Shown here: one piece after another, positions 48,905 through 60,822 of the stretch
Layout of the letters: each line of letters begins with the position of its first letter
Numbering within the stretch: position 1 is the stretch's first letter
Source of the DNA: Kryptolebias marmoratus
Taxonomy: Eukaryota; Chordata; Actinopteri; Cyprinodontiformes; Rivulidae
Length of the DNA stretch: 64,000 nucleotides
Assembly: GCF_001649575.2 (NCBI RefSeq)
Contig: NC_051453.1
Coordinates: 1,384,417-1,448,416 of the forward strand
Reading direction: 5' to 3'
Notes under the pieces: generated by a model
Told to the model about the DNA's origin: nothing
What the model saw: the letters and a program-made list of their open reading frames with translations, nothing else
Database searches by the model: none
Made by a program: the position numbers and the translations under genes

Positions 48905-49445
48905 TTGCCATATGCATAATACAGCCTGGTAAGAACGAGGTACAAACCTGTTATGAACCAGGTATTTACATGTCACCTACAAAGATCGGACTGTAATATG
49001 ACGGGACTTGCAACCTTTTACTTACAGAGTACATACCTTCTACTGACCTGGTAAATACCATATACGTACCAAGTAACTAGCAGGTACATGATCTGTTAGT
49101 ACAGGGTAGCAAGTCACTTCATAATACACTCTGGTCCCCCTAGATACCAGGTACTGGTAGGTGTGAAGTACCTAACTTACTGGGTACAAACCTGGTAGTT
49201 ACCTGTCACGTCCCTACAGGGACGTACCTACAGGGACTAGGCTGCAATATGAAGTGTTGCTTGGTTCTTACTTGGTATGTAATGGGCATGTACCTGGTAC
49301 ACACTGGGTATATAGGTTTATAATATGTAAGTACAGGGTAGCTATTCACTTCATAATACAGCCTAGTCCCCATATGTATCAGGTATGTACCGGCCAAGTA
49401 CCTGGTGTGTACCAGGTAATTATAAGGTGCGTACCAAACTGTATT
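48905..49445. repeat. GGTAC/CAGGTA-rich repeat with direct and inverted internal copies
   Basis: The words CAGGTA, GGTAC, TACCTGG and their complements recur dozens of times. TACAGGGTAG...CACTTCATAATACA plus a GTCCCC end occurs at about 49099-49140 and again at 49331-49370 (spacing about 232 bp). The reverse complement of that core lies between them at about 49230-49257. A short perfect hairpin (ACGTCCCT and AGGGACGT arms) lies near 49209-49227. Confidence 0.75.
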
Positions 49446-52400
49446 GTGTATTTCTACAAAGAAGTTTTGCACTCAACTTTTAAGTTTATTCAAACATGTT
49501 TTTCCCCCAAATAGGTATTAAAAAAGACTTAATTGGAGTTTTCATAGATAATTTTTTAATCAATCACAAAACTCCAATAATACCATAACCAAGTTCAATG
49601 CACTCCAGAGCTGTAGTTATTATGGGATAAACAACAATCTGTGTAATGGCCAACACAAGGCTTAATGATGACCCTGATGAGAAGAGGAATTAACGTGATA
49701 CCAGAGGCAGAATCATCAAGGTGAGATAACCTTGTAAACAGCAATACTGTGATAGCAATCAATGTTTTTATTGGTGATATTTATCAAAGTGTGGCAACAT
49801 TAGTGCTTAACAGTGTGGTTGCTAATTGTGTCGGATAGTAGTAATGATATTTTTTTTCCTCTGGGGGTTTATAGTGTAAGCTGCTTTTGATCAGGCTTTA
49901 GTAAACACAGATCGTAGTCACAATGTCATGCAGATAGTTTTCTATAAAACACCCACCCCTCCATTGAATCCTGCAAGCACTGGATGCTGAACCCCCCCTT
50001 GTTACATTTTAACTCATAACTGGAATTTAAAACTATCGTTACTGAAGTAAACTTGTAACAGTAAAGTTAAATTGCTGGACCCTTACATTAGCTGCTAAAT
50101 CTTTAACTATCTCTTTAATTCATGCATCTGCCATTAAGTCAGACTTGAAATAAATATTTAAAACTTCAACCTTTGCTGTTGCAGTAATATGTCATTTTAA
50201 AAGACAAGTAAAAAAGAAATGTAAAACACTAAACAATGACAGCTTAATGTACATTGCAAATGGCATTTAGTAAATACTTTGTAGCACTGCAGACATGTTC
50301 AGTTATTTCTTTTACAGAGAAGTTGTGAATGTGAGACACCATATGGACACATCATCGGGCCTTTATGTACTAAGTATGTAACCATAGTGTGAGCCTGTCA
50401 TTAAAAACCCAACAGATAGCTGTAAGATTTATCTAAAATGATGCACTGCTGTGAATGAGAAGGCTACAGCTTCCACATCACCCATCCATCACGTATAATG
50501 TACTGCAGATAAACTCCTCGGCAGCAACAAGCTCTTGCTGAGAGGCTGACCTCGTTGATGAAAGCAAAAACTCCCCCACGGCCATCACAGCATACACAGC
50601 CCCCTCTTTTCAATACAACCGGCAGCCCTTGTCTGTGTACAAGGGAACTCATATCAACGCTATTACTTGTTGGGGGTGGCGTGTGTGTACACTGACAAGG
50701 AAGAAAAAACACACAATTTGTCTCCACATGGGTTGGAGAGTCCCTCTACAACAGCACTTGAGGGTGAAGTCAAAAGGCCAATCTCACATTCTGCAGCTGG
50801 AGGTACATCTGTACCAGTCTGCACCAAACTTATTCAAGCAGCACCTGATCTCATTTCACACGGGCTGAAAGAAATTGACTGTTTTAGATGAATAACAAAG
50901 ATGAGATGATTTTTTGTCCAATTTTTAAAATATGACAAGCTAAATTAAACTATCAAAAAATGTTATTCATAGACAATGATTTCAATAACTTTAAAAATGA
51001 AGTACCATTTAGAATTTTGCTTTCCACAATCAACAGTTTTATTTTTTATACAAAAGTTTCATGTTAAACTAATTCATTCACAAACTGTTTTTTTTAGCTT
51101 GTCCAGGTGATCTTTGTAAAATATGAAATGTTCTGCTTTGAGAGAAGTGCCTTTTATTTCTGCTGCCTCAACATCAACACTGATAATATCAGAGTTTTTT
51201 TTTTTTTTTTTTTTATGAGATCCTTGTGATCCTTAAAATGAGTCAAAATAGCAGGGGTTCTTAGCTGTTAGATGGTTCCTTTTTAATGTTGTTGATTATT
51301 GCACACCTTTCTCTAAGAATTATATTTTTTGTTTGTTTGGTTGGTTGGTTTTTGGTTAGCATTTCAAATATACACAGTTTTTCTGTCCATAGATTGAAGC
51401 TCTTAAGACACAGATTTCAGGATTTTTTTTTTTCTTCCTCCACTGACTAGCATTGACATCTTTTTGCAAAAAGCCCTAATTACTTTTGCACTTTTTATCA
51501 GGGAACTTCTTCAAACAAAAGTTGTGTATGTCAGATTTTATTGCAACTTTTTTCCTGAAATAAAACAAAGTGCCCACTCACACCCCATTGCCAACACTTG
51601 CTGGTATTTTTAACTTAGATGGAACTGCTGAGTGTTTTCCTCAATAACTAATTAACAAAGCAAGCACTTTTACTCATAATTTTACTATTCACTTTTTCCC
51701 ATTTTACTTTCATAATGTTAAGCATAAAAGCCTATCACTTCAAAACGTTTGAGAGATAAAGTGAGGAACACTCCTTTTAAAAAACTATATCATTGGTACA
51801 CTATAAATAAATAATCTATCACAGCATACAACATTACTATTGTTCAATTGAAGGCCAGTTATTTTCACTGAAAAACAATATTCTGAAACTGAAAATTTTC
51901 AGCTCACATTTTAAATATTTTCCCCCACTTCTTTATTGGCTTCAGCAGCTCTGTGACTACCAACACTGCTGAGATCTACTGTATTTTCCTGGGGCCACTT
52001 AAAGTTTGATTTTTCAATTCATAAGAGCAGAGAATTTGCTCACTTTATAATAACTGACATCTGAAGTCTTATTATTATTATTTTATGTTTTTGCACAATT
52101 TGTTTTATCTATGATTTTGCCTTGTAATTTGCATAAAAAAAAAAACTCTAAATTGTGACTGAAGACTGCCGGGGAGTTGAGATTTTATTTCAGTTCATTC
52201 TTCTCATTCCATCTTTTGGTTTGTTAAAAAATAAAAATAAAAAACAAAACAACAGGAAGCTGAGTGGAAGTCATAGAGATAAATTCTCAACCTGTGCTTT
52301 GCAGGGGATTGAGTGCTGGGGGAAACGGACAACTTAAGGCATGTGAAGTGACCCGGTCCACATTACCCCTGTCACTATCTGTATTTTCCAGCTTGGCCTG

Positions 52401-55400
52401 ATAGATCCATGGGCCCTCTGCTGACAGAGATAATATAAAGGCAGAGAGAAAGACTTGTTTTGTGACAGCATTGGGATAAGCAGTGAGAAGTGGGGAAAAG
52501 CAGAGATGGGGGGGGGGTGAAAGTGCATGAGTCAGCGGTAGGTGTTGTAACAATAAAATTTAATTTACAGCAGGTTTCAGACAAATCTTTAAGGTCTGAG
52601 GCTGCAGATTGAGGTAGTTGGACATTTGGAGGACATTACAAATTGACACACTATTTTTTGGGTGTAGTGAATCATTCATTACTCCTACTACTACTTAAGC
52701 TGTCTAAGCTGTGATGAGTTTGGCACGGTGTTGTCCACTGTTCATTTATCAAAGATGAACTGGCTGGGAGCGTTTCCGTCCATCCTGCCTTTGAGTCCAC
52801 CTCCGCCATTAAAAATGTCAAAAATAACCAGCTCAGGAAAGGATGCCATGAATCTGCATGTTCAATGTGACATTTATATGTCAAGTGATATAAATGATCA
52901 ATATCATGGGTTAAACCTGAGATGAATTTCACCAGCCAAAGATTTTACTATGGTTAAAAAAAAAATATTTACAAGCATATAAACCAAAAAGCAGAAAGGA
53001 AGAAAGACACATATGATTATGAAGAAAATGTGAGTAATTTTCTCAGTGCACTTTAACTTCTAATTAAACACACACTTATTAATATATAGCTACATTATTG
53101 CTTTTATTGTTAAAATAACTAGCCCTAACTACTGTTATAAAGAAATTAGTTATATCATTACCATAATACACTTGTGTCTGTCAAAATGTACTCCAATTAC
53201 AAAGAACATAGAAGAATAGATTTTAGCAGGCGTGCCAAGGCTAATTAGTTTTAGTTTGACTGTCATTTTTCATTGATATTCAAAACAAAAGAAAAGGTTT
53301 GGATGTGGTTTAACTTAGACATAATTGGCATCAACTCAGACCCAATATAATTTTAATATTAAACCTTCACACTTTTTTTTTTGGTTTTATCATGTGTTTC
53401 TGACAATTAATTAATTCAAAACCTAATGAAGTTTAAAATTTGAGTTAAGCTAAATACAAACTGAACTCTTTTGCTCTTTAGCTGCTAAAAATTGGATTGT
53501 TTGCGTCGTAAACAAAGCAGGTGATCGTCAAACAGGTCAATAAAGTTGCAGTCTAGACAGTTAGACGATGGGTTGAGACTCACTGCAAAGCTTCCTAAAG
53601 CTGTAAAAGACTGAAGAATAAGTTCATAAATCTCTCTAGTTTCCCCAACCACCACAAAGCCCCTTCATACTATCTCAGTGTGTTCACATAATAACAAATA
53701 TATATAAAAGGTGAGTCTATCTTACAAAAATTTACAAATATGAACAAAATTTAATCCTCATATTGTGTTCTATTAAAATGTCATTGTTTTAAATAGTCTA
53801 AAAGGTAAAAAAAAATAAAAAGAGAACATCAAATGTGTGCAAAATGAGTGTGCATATGAGCCAAGATGTGAAGAGAAAAGCCATTATAGGCTGCAGGTGA
53901 AGTTCGGTTACTGACTGGGGAATGTAGACTAACTGGAAACAACAAGGGCCTCACATTCCAAGAGCAAACTGACCCAGACTGAACACTGCTGCAGGACCAA
54001 ACAACTTTGTTAGAATTAAGACAGAAATAGATGTAGACAAGTGGACCTGGGTATATCAAAAGTGACATGAATGCAAAGGTATTTGTTGCTCCTGGTGTGA
54101 TCAACACTGTGATCAACCTTGGACAGACAAAAAAAAAAAACAGTTCCCTATCAGGTGGTGTGTCTTCAAGTTTGTTTGGTTTTTTTTTCTTGAGGCCTCA
54201 GTATCAGAGAATCATTATTACATCTTTGTTACACTCTTGGTTTTCCAGATAAAATAATGACTGATGATTAGAAATAAATGTGTGAGACAGAGGTCTAAAA
54301 TTGACTTCATAAGATGTACTAATTCCTTCCTACTGGCAGAATCACAGCACTGGTTCAATCAAATACTGTTTAAAACCTTTCCTGTATTTTTGGTACATGA
54401 AGTCTTCAGTCATTTCTTGGATCATGACACAATGAGGAGAGAGGCCAGGAACCTGACATGGAAGATGCTATAGAGAAGAAAGTGTCAGAAGTTTTGAACA
54501 ACACAATATGACCAAGAGACAACCAATCTGGAACAATTTAGAGATGAGAAAGAGAGCCCTGTTGAGGTTGCAGTTGCACTCTGTACAAATAATGGGGATA
54601 ATTCTTAGTATCCATCTCCAACTGAGAGGAGAGGTTGGTTTTCAGCTGAAATACAGTTCATATATTTACAATTACCACCAGGTACAGTCCAACAAGTGGA
54701 TCTGTCACACAAAAAACGTAACATTTGACAAATTGGTATAGTTGGTAATACTATTTTTTTTTAAACACGTGGTATTATTTTAAACTGCAATTCTTGGCCT
54801 GTCTTTTTTCCACTGAGAACATAATGTATGTTATTCTGTAGCCCTATAAATGACTTAAAATTGTTTGATAACAAAAATGTTTGATAAACTTTCACAGAGT
54901 AAACTGTGATAAATCTGTAAATGTGTTGTAGTCAAAATAACCCATACATTATGAACACAATGAGAGGGTTATTGGAAAAAAACAAGGGACCATCTTTACA
55001 ATCTGACTCAATGTTGAGACAAGTTAAAATTGGTGATCACCCTCTAAATAATGGGTGGTTGATGGTAAAAATGTTCTCTTGACCAGTTTTTTAATAGAAC
55101 ATTGTTCCATACACATAATTACAATGCTGCAAAATGATAATTTGGCTTGCTTTAAAGGCATAATTTCATCGATCAACTTTATTACAGGTTGCTTGTCTTT
55201 TTAGCGTTTTGCAGAACATTTACTGAAAAACTGAGCTGAGGCCAATCCTCGGCATTGTTGTTTTATGCCCACAACAGGCGAGGGATTTAGGGGCCCTTTA
55301 GAAACAGTGATTGACAGCCATGTTAAATTACAGGGAGCTACCAGAAGAGGCCTCTTCCCTTGTGGTTTGACTGGCTGTATTTTTCCATGAATCTGGTGCA

Positions 55401-55597
55401 GGCATTCCCCTGTTTCACAGCCCTAATTTAATAGTCCTAAACACCCTTGTGCACTAGGTGCAGAACAAAAACCAAACATTGTTAATGCCAAGTTAATTAA
55501 TAGAACTCCAGCTGTTTGGGCTTCACAAAGACAAGCCATGCCAAAAAGGTAATATTCTTTTCTGCATGTTCTATTTTGACAAAATTCCCTCAGTTAG
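49446..55597. other. non-coding stretch
   Basis: AT-rich intergenic sequence with a T run of about 20 at 51195-51214 and other homopolymers. No gene or repeat family was recognised. Open frames at 50464-50727, 52287-52553 and 53829-54116 lack recognisable content. Confidence 0.5.
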
Positions 55598-55637
55598 TGG
55601 GTGCATGCCCTCTTAGTTTTAAAAGGGCATGCACCCA
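55598..55637. repeat. 14-bp perfect hairpin
   Basis: The arm TGGGTGCATGCCCT (55598-55611) and its exact reverse complement (55624-55637) are separated by a 12-nt loop. It is GC-rich compared with its surroundings. Confidence 0.9.
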
Positions 55638-56631
55638 ATGGCATATTTTTTTTCTTTCCTTTTTTGCTTGGCTCTTTGGATTTTAAATGCTGACACATCT
55701 GGGTGGAATATTTAGACTTCCATTCAACAAATTGATTTAAGAAACATTTTTGTCAAACAAAACACAAACAGTTACAAACCAACAAGCAAACAAAAATGCA
55801 AAGACACTAAAAGCTTATTTTTTTTCCTGTATGAAGACATAATGACACTTTAAATTGTCTATCATAAAACAGATGAATAATGTTTGTTGTGAAATGTAAA
55901 TTATTACAAAGCAGTGTTTGACAGAACTCAAATGTTGACCAATAACAAGGAAGGTTAAGGATTCCAAAAGTGCTTTAATAACCACACTGGGACTTCATCA
56001 ACTAAACAAACAGTCTGGTAACAGGACATGGCTAAGGTGAGCAGAGGATCTTATCAAGGAAGTGAAAAGCCCAAGGAGTGTAAGCACTGGGGAGGTGATT
56101 ACTGAATGCAGAACAGATGGGTTGATTATAGATTGCAGACAGATGGGAAAACAAGGCTCATAAAAGAAAACAATGGTAGAAATCTTGGCGACAAAATAAA
56201 TTTAGAATACAATGAAAACTTAGGATTAACCATACCTATTAAGTGTCAAGTAACAATAACAATGGACAGATGGCATGCAAACAAGCTGAACAACACTGAA
56301 TGTGAGAAAAAATAAGAAAAATTATTCAAAAGTTTAAAAAAGTAAAGTTATTTATAATCTTTTTTTTTGTCCATTTTATTTTATTTTTTGTCCTTCCCAC
56401 ATGAGGTTTAACCATCAGTATTCAACATAAATCACTGAATTTGCTCCTTTGGTAATTAATATAAAAAATGTTTGATTATTTCATGTCTTTAAACTATTGA
56501 TGCAATTGCTCAAGGCCAAAAAGATAGAAGTACACACTTTCTGCAAGAGGCCAGATATAGGGACAAAACTGAATGCCTTACAATGTCTATGTTTTGTTGT
56601 GATATTTCTGCACAATTGCACAAATATGATG

Positions 56632-56636
<5 letters not shown>

Positions 56637-56676
<40 letters not shown>
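56637..56676. repeat. (TA)20 microsatellite
   Basis: Forty bases of perfect TA dinucleotide. Confidence 0.95.
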
Positions 56677-56683
<7 letters not shown>

Positions 56684-57174
56684 GAGTCAGGTGCATTGGA
56701 ATGAGCAGTGAACCCAATGCTTATATTTTTTAAATTAAAGAGGAAAAGCAAAAAGCTGATGAGGCAGCAAAATCAAACAATAACAAAATCCAGGGCATAG
56801 CATAGTCTAGTATTAAAAATAACAAGGCAAGACACAACAGAGTGTGTGAGACCAGCAAGTAAATGGAGGAAATGACCAGCTTTTAAAACATAGGGTAATT
56901 AGGGGAAGTGGGCACAGGTGAGTGATTACAACTAGGAGCAGCTGATGATGGGCGTGGCAGGAGAACAAGAGATAAACTGAGGAGAAGTGAATGATGACAA
57001 TTTGATTTTTTTAAATTATCCTGAAGCCCTCCTGACTAAAGAGAGAAAGAGAAGCCCTTGTAATTTTGGGTCAGTTTGACCTGAAGGCCACATGAGGGTT
57101 AAGACCTCAGTGGTGCCTTGACTTTCATAATTGGAGCACTCAGTGATGTGAGCTCCAAACTGGAAGTATATACA

Positions 57175-57232
57175 TACACACACACACACACACACACACG
57201 CATCCACATACATTTTTTTTTTTTTTTTTTTT
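57175..57232. repeat. (CA)n microsatellite followed by T run
   Basis: About twelve CA units to 57199, then a run of about 22 T starting near 57211. Confidence 0.95.
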
Positions 57233-59645
57233 GCATGGCCTCTTCTCCCTTCATTGTATGGCCAGAGTAATTGGAAAATAGATACCAGCATGTTTTCATT
57301 GGGCACAAAGCCTTATCTAATTCAGTTTTGAGGCAAGATAATTAAAGGTCAAATGACTGACCAAAGGAGTGCATCTATTTGCAACGAGCCTCCCTCTGAT
57401 AAAACACCATGTCACCCAATCGTTTAATTGACTTTGCTTTATGTGCATCTCAGAAATAGATTGTTGGGGTCAAGGTCATACATAATCCTGTGTCTGCACA
57501 TAATATCACTTAAATAAGAGAAATCAAGCAGACTTTTAAAAAAAAACAGATCCCCCTGCTGGGCCATAATGCTTCCAGTGAAACAAATACACAGAACTCA
57601 CCTTTTTGTGATGCTTCATATTTCATATCTGGTCAATGTCCTGATCTGAAAAGGCAGGTGAAATTGAGAAATATTGCCTTCAGTATGGAAAGTGTGGTCA
57701 TTTAATGGCTCTGAAATATGTAGGCACTTTTCCCAGTAAGCCATGCTTGCTATTGATTCCCATGGGGCTCCGTCAGTCATGCCAATAACTCCACTGTCAC
57801 ACAAGTTATTGAGAGCCATCGCTCAAGCCTGACACTAAGTCAGGAAGGGACAATAGACTGTGGAGTCTTTATCTTTCCAAATTGTTTTATTCAAGCATGT
57901 GCACTATTGAGACTTCTGTGTTCAAAGTGGCTGCAGAAACCACTGTGTGAACTCACAAAAACACTTCCAGTTGTAAAAATTGAACTTTTTCCTTTTTTTT
58001 TGTTTGGGGGGAGGGAGTAAAACTTTATACTCTGACAGAGAGACTGGTTTTCACAAATATCCACACAATGGGCAAAGAGCTTATGAGCATTAAACACAAG
58101 CTACAAAAAAAGATTAGCTCGAGTACATTACATAGCTTTAACTTCACAGACCAAGTAGCTGTTTGCTGCTGCTTCAAAAAAGCACCGAATACGTCACAAG
58201 GAGAAGTTACATCATACTTTAACAGTAAGAGCTGGTTTTAATTAAGAGCTAAATTACTTATTCAATAGTGTTTGTTGTTGTTTGTTTGTTTGTTTTGTTT
58301 TTTTGTACAAACAAACCCATATATACATTTAAGTGTACATACACATCTTTGTGTTTTCTACTGATCCAAAAACTCAAAGATTACCTACAAAACAGTATCA
58401 TGGAACAGGTCCCTTCTGGCTGACTAAATAACTTGAAACATAGATAACTAAAGTCTTTTTTTTTTTTTTTGCATTAATCAAAGACATTCCTGCTAAGAAA
58501 GAAACAAAGAAGTAAAAAAAGGACTCACTATGCTGTAACTGAAAATGTCAGCTGGAGTTTTATGAAAAAAAAATGAAAAAAGAAATGGTCCGGAAAGGAT
58601 TTGACCTTGGCAAGGTAACAATTCTAATTACTCTGCAAAAGATTAAAAACCTGCACAAAAATCTGCAAAAAACTTTCATCACAAAAGAACCCCATTAGTG
58701 TGAGTATCAATTATTCACATTTGAAATGTGTTTGTTTGGTCAAAACGTTTGAATTTCTGAAGATGAATAACATTTGAATTATGAAAGTGAATGTGTGTAG
58801 GTCAGGATGTGTTTGAAAGTCACTTTTAAAATAATTATTTCATGATTTGCAAAAAACATGTTGCTGACATGGTTTTAATAGTCCTGGGTCAGTGAGACCC
58901 TGGTATCTTGTGGTGCTCTGACATTAGAAGACCAAACAAGATGTACTGGTAGTCTTTGACCCAGGTCTTATTCAAAAGTTTGTACAAATGTCATCCACAT
59001 ATGCTGAAGGCTTAAACAAAGAAAGCTCAACTTGACAAAATAAATATATAAATAAATGCTCAAAGACCATTTGACGGCTATGCATAATGATTGTTTGATT
59101 TTTGCTCTACTTGTGGTTCACTATGGGAAAACATTTGGCCATTGTCTGATTGGTTTGCTAATGTCAAAATTGCTCTTTCTGTCTGATGTTAAATATTCAA
59201 AAGGGATTTTCTGAAAAATCTGTTCATTCATAGACAGGATCAGTTTCAGGGTTGTTCTGTTCAAGTTGTTAGACAAGATGGTTTAATCTCGACAACAAGA
59301 AAAGCAACTTTTAACTCACTGCTAAAGCTTCGGGCTTTAGGTTTAATTAGTTAAGGATCATTATTCTTTATTGTGCTTAAAACAAACAAAAAGGAACGAT
59401 TTAAATGACATACTGAGAGGTAGCAATGGCATGTAGGAATCCGATGCAGGCCAGGCTACTAATAAAGTAACTATAATACACTAAACTATTTAAAACCAAG
59501 GAAAACATACATGCATACATGTAAATACTAAACTGAAAGTAAATTATCTATCAACTGTCTCACTTAAAAAAGAAAAAGCTAAACTGTCTCTAGATCTAAA
59601 ATGTGTAATCAAACAAATTAGAAATAAAATTTTAGTATTATTATC

Positions 59646-59936
59646 TTGAGTCTGGTTCTTGCAGAGTTGTCTTCCTGTTTAAAGGAAGTTGTTCTTTTTA
59701 CTTGTTGCCTCTGTGCTCAGGATGGGCTACTGAGCTGAAAGGACATCTATTGGTTTCCTTAGATCACTTTTTATTAATTGTCATTCTGTAATATACTGAA
59801 TATGATGGTATGGTATCAAAATCGCATCTAATTAACTGTTTGTAATTGAATTAGATTCTTGACTGCCAAGTGATGCCTTATTTTGTTGTGAATTTGTGTT
59901 ATAGTTAAATTGAACTGAATGGAATTAACACTACTT
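59646..59936 (+). repeat. dispersed teleost repeat, copy 2
   Basis: GAGTCTGGTTCTTGCAGAG, CTTCCTGTTTAAAGGAAG, TTTTTATTAATTGTCATTCTG, and the tail block TGCCTTATTTTGTTGTGAAT followed by AATTGAACTGAATGGAATT parallel the copy at 8486-8834 in order and spacing. Confidence 0.55.
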
Positions 59937-60721
59937 CACTGCCTCACTGCTTTTTGGCAATTTTCAAAAACTGATCAGTTAAAAAAATGAAAAACTAAAA
60001 TGTTGAAAAGTTTTGAAAGAGAAATTGCAGCACAGAGTGTGAAGTGTTTGCTTGGTTATAGACACTGAAAACTCACCTCAAAGGAGCTAATAACAACATA
60101 CTTGTACTCGACACCAGAATACCCCAACATGCTGGTCTCCTTGACATGCCAAGAACAGTTTTAATGGGAAAGATGCAATAAAAATGTCTATTTTGCTGTT
60201 TATTGCTTTAAAGTCCAGTAGACTGCGGGATTAAAAAAAAAAAAGCAACCATATTTGTTTGAAAATATGTTGCTTTATTTTGATCTACTGCATGCAGAGT
60301 TTAGGATTCCCATTAGTTTTTCTTAAATTGAAATAATATATCTTCCTGTTTTCCATTTTTCTTTTAAAAATGCACAGCAGGAAGGCCTGAGGGACGTAGC
60401 ATTCTGTTTTCAAAAGCAAGCAATGAGGAAAAAAGAGAAAGATTATAGTAAATTATTATTTTTCAATAAAACCATCTCCAACCCTGTGACTGATGTCCTT
60501 TACTATTAAACCCTTTGAATAACTGAAGATGGGGATACTTAGATGTGCCTGAGTGCAGTGGCCATGGAAATCGGGTCTGGAGGTTGAACAGAAAGGATGC
60601 TCTTGTGAACTTGATTTACATGCTAAGTAACAGACTCTACCGGGTGTTATAATAGCATCTCCCCTGACAGGAAGTTGTTCATCTTTCGGTTATTGTTGTC
60701 TGAAAATGTGGCACAACTGCA

Positions 60722-60822
60722 CAAAATCCATCCATCTATCTGTCCGTCCATTCATTTTATTTAACTACTTATTTTTTCCAGGTTGCAGGGGAGCTGGTGC
60801 TTAATCCTAGTGCTTTTTATTA
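60722..60822 (-). mobile_element. SINE-like repeat B, short tail fragment
   Basis: CCATCCATC...CCATTCATTTTATTTAACTA followed by CCAGGTTGCAGGGGAGCTGG is the reverse-oriented extreme 3' end of the repeat B family. Confidence 0.6.

Larger units (their letters stand above)
55638..59645. other. non-coding stretch with microsatellites
   Basis: Holds the TA run at 56637 and CA run at 57175. The segment 56720-57000, with GGCACAGGTGAGTGATTACA and GATGATGGGCGTGGCAGGAG, has the look of a fish dispersed repeat remnant, but I could not place it. No gene was seen. Confidence 0.45.

Noticed and set aside
54264..54741. Two neighbouring plus-strand open frames considered as transposon protein
   Set aside because: The translations share no motif with reverse transcriptase, integrase or transposase that I can recognise.
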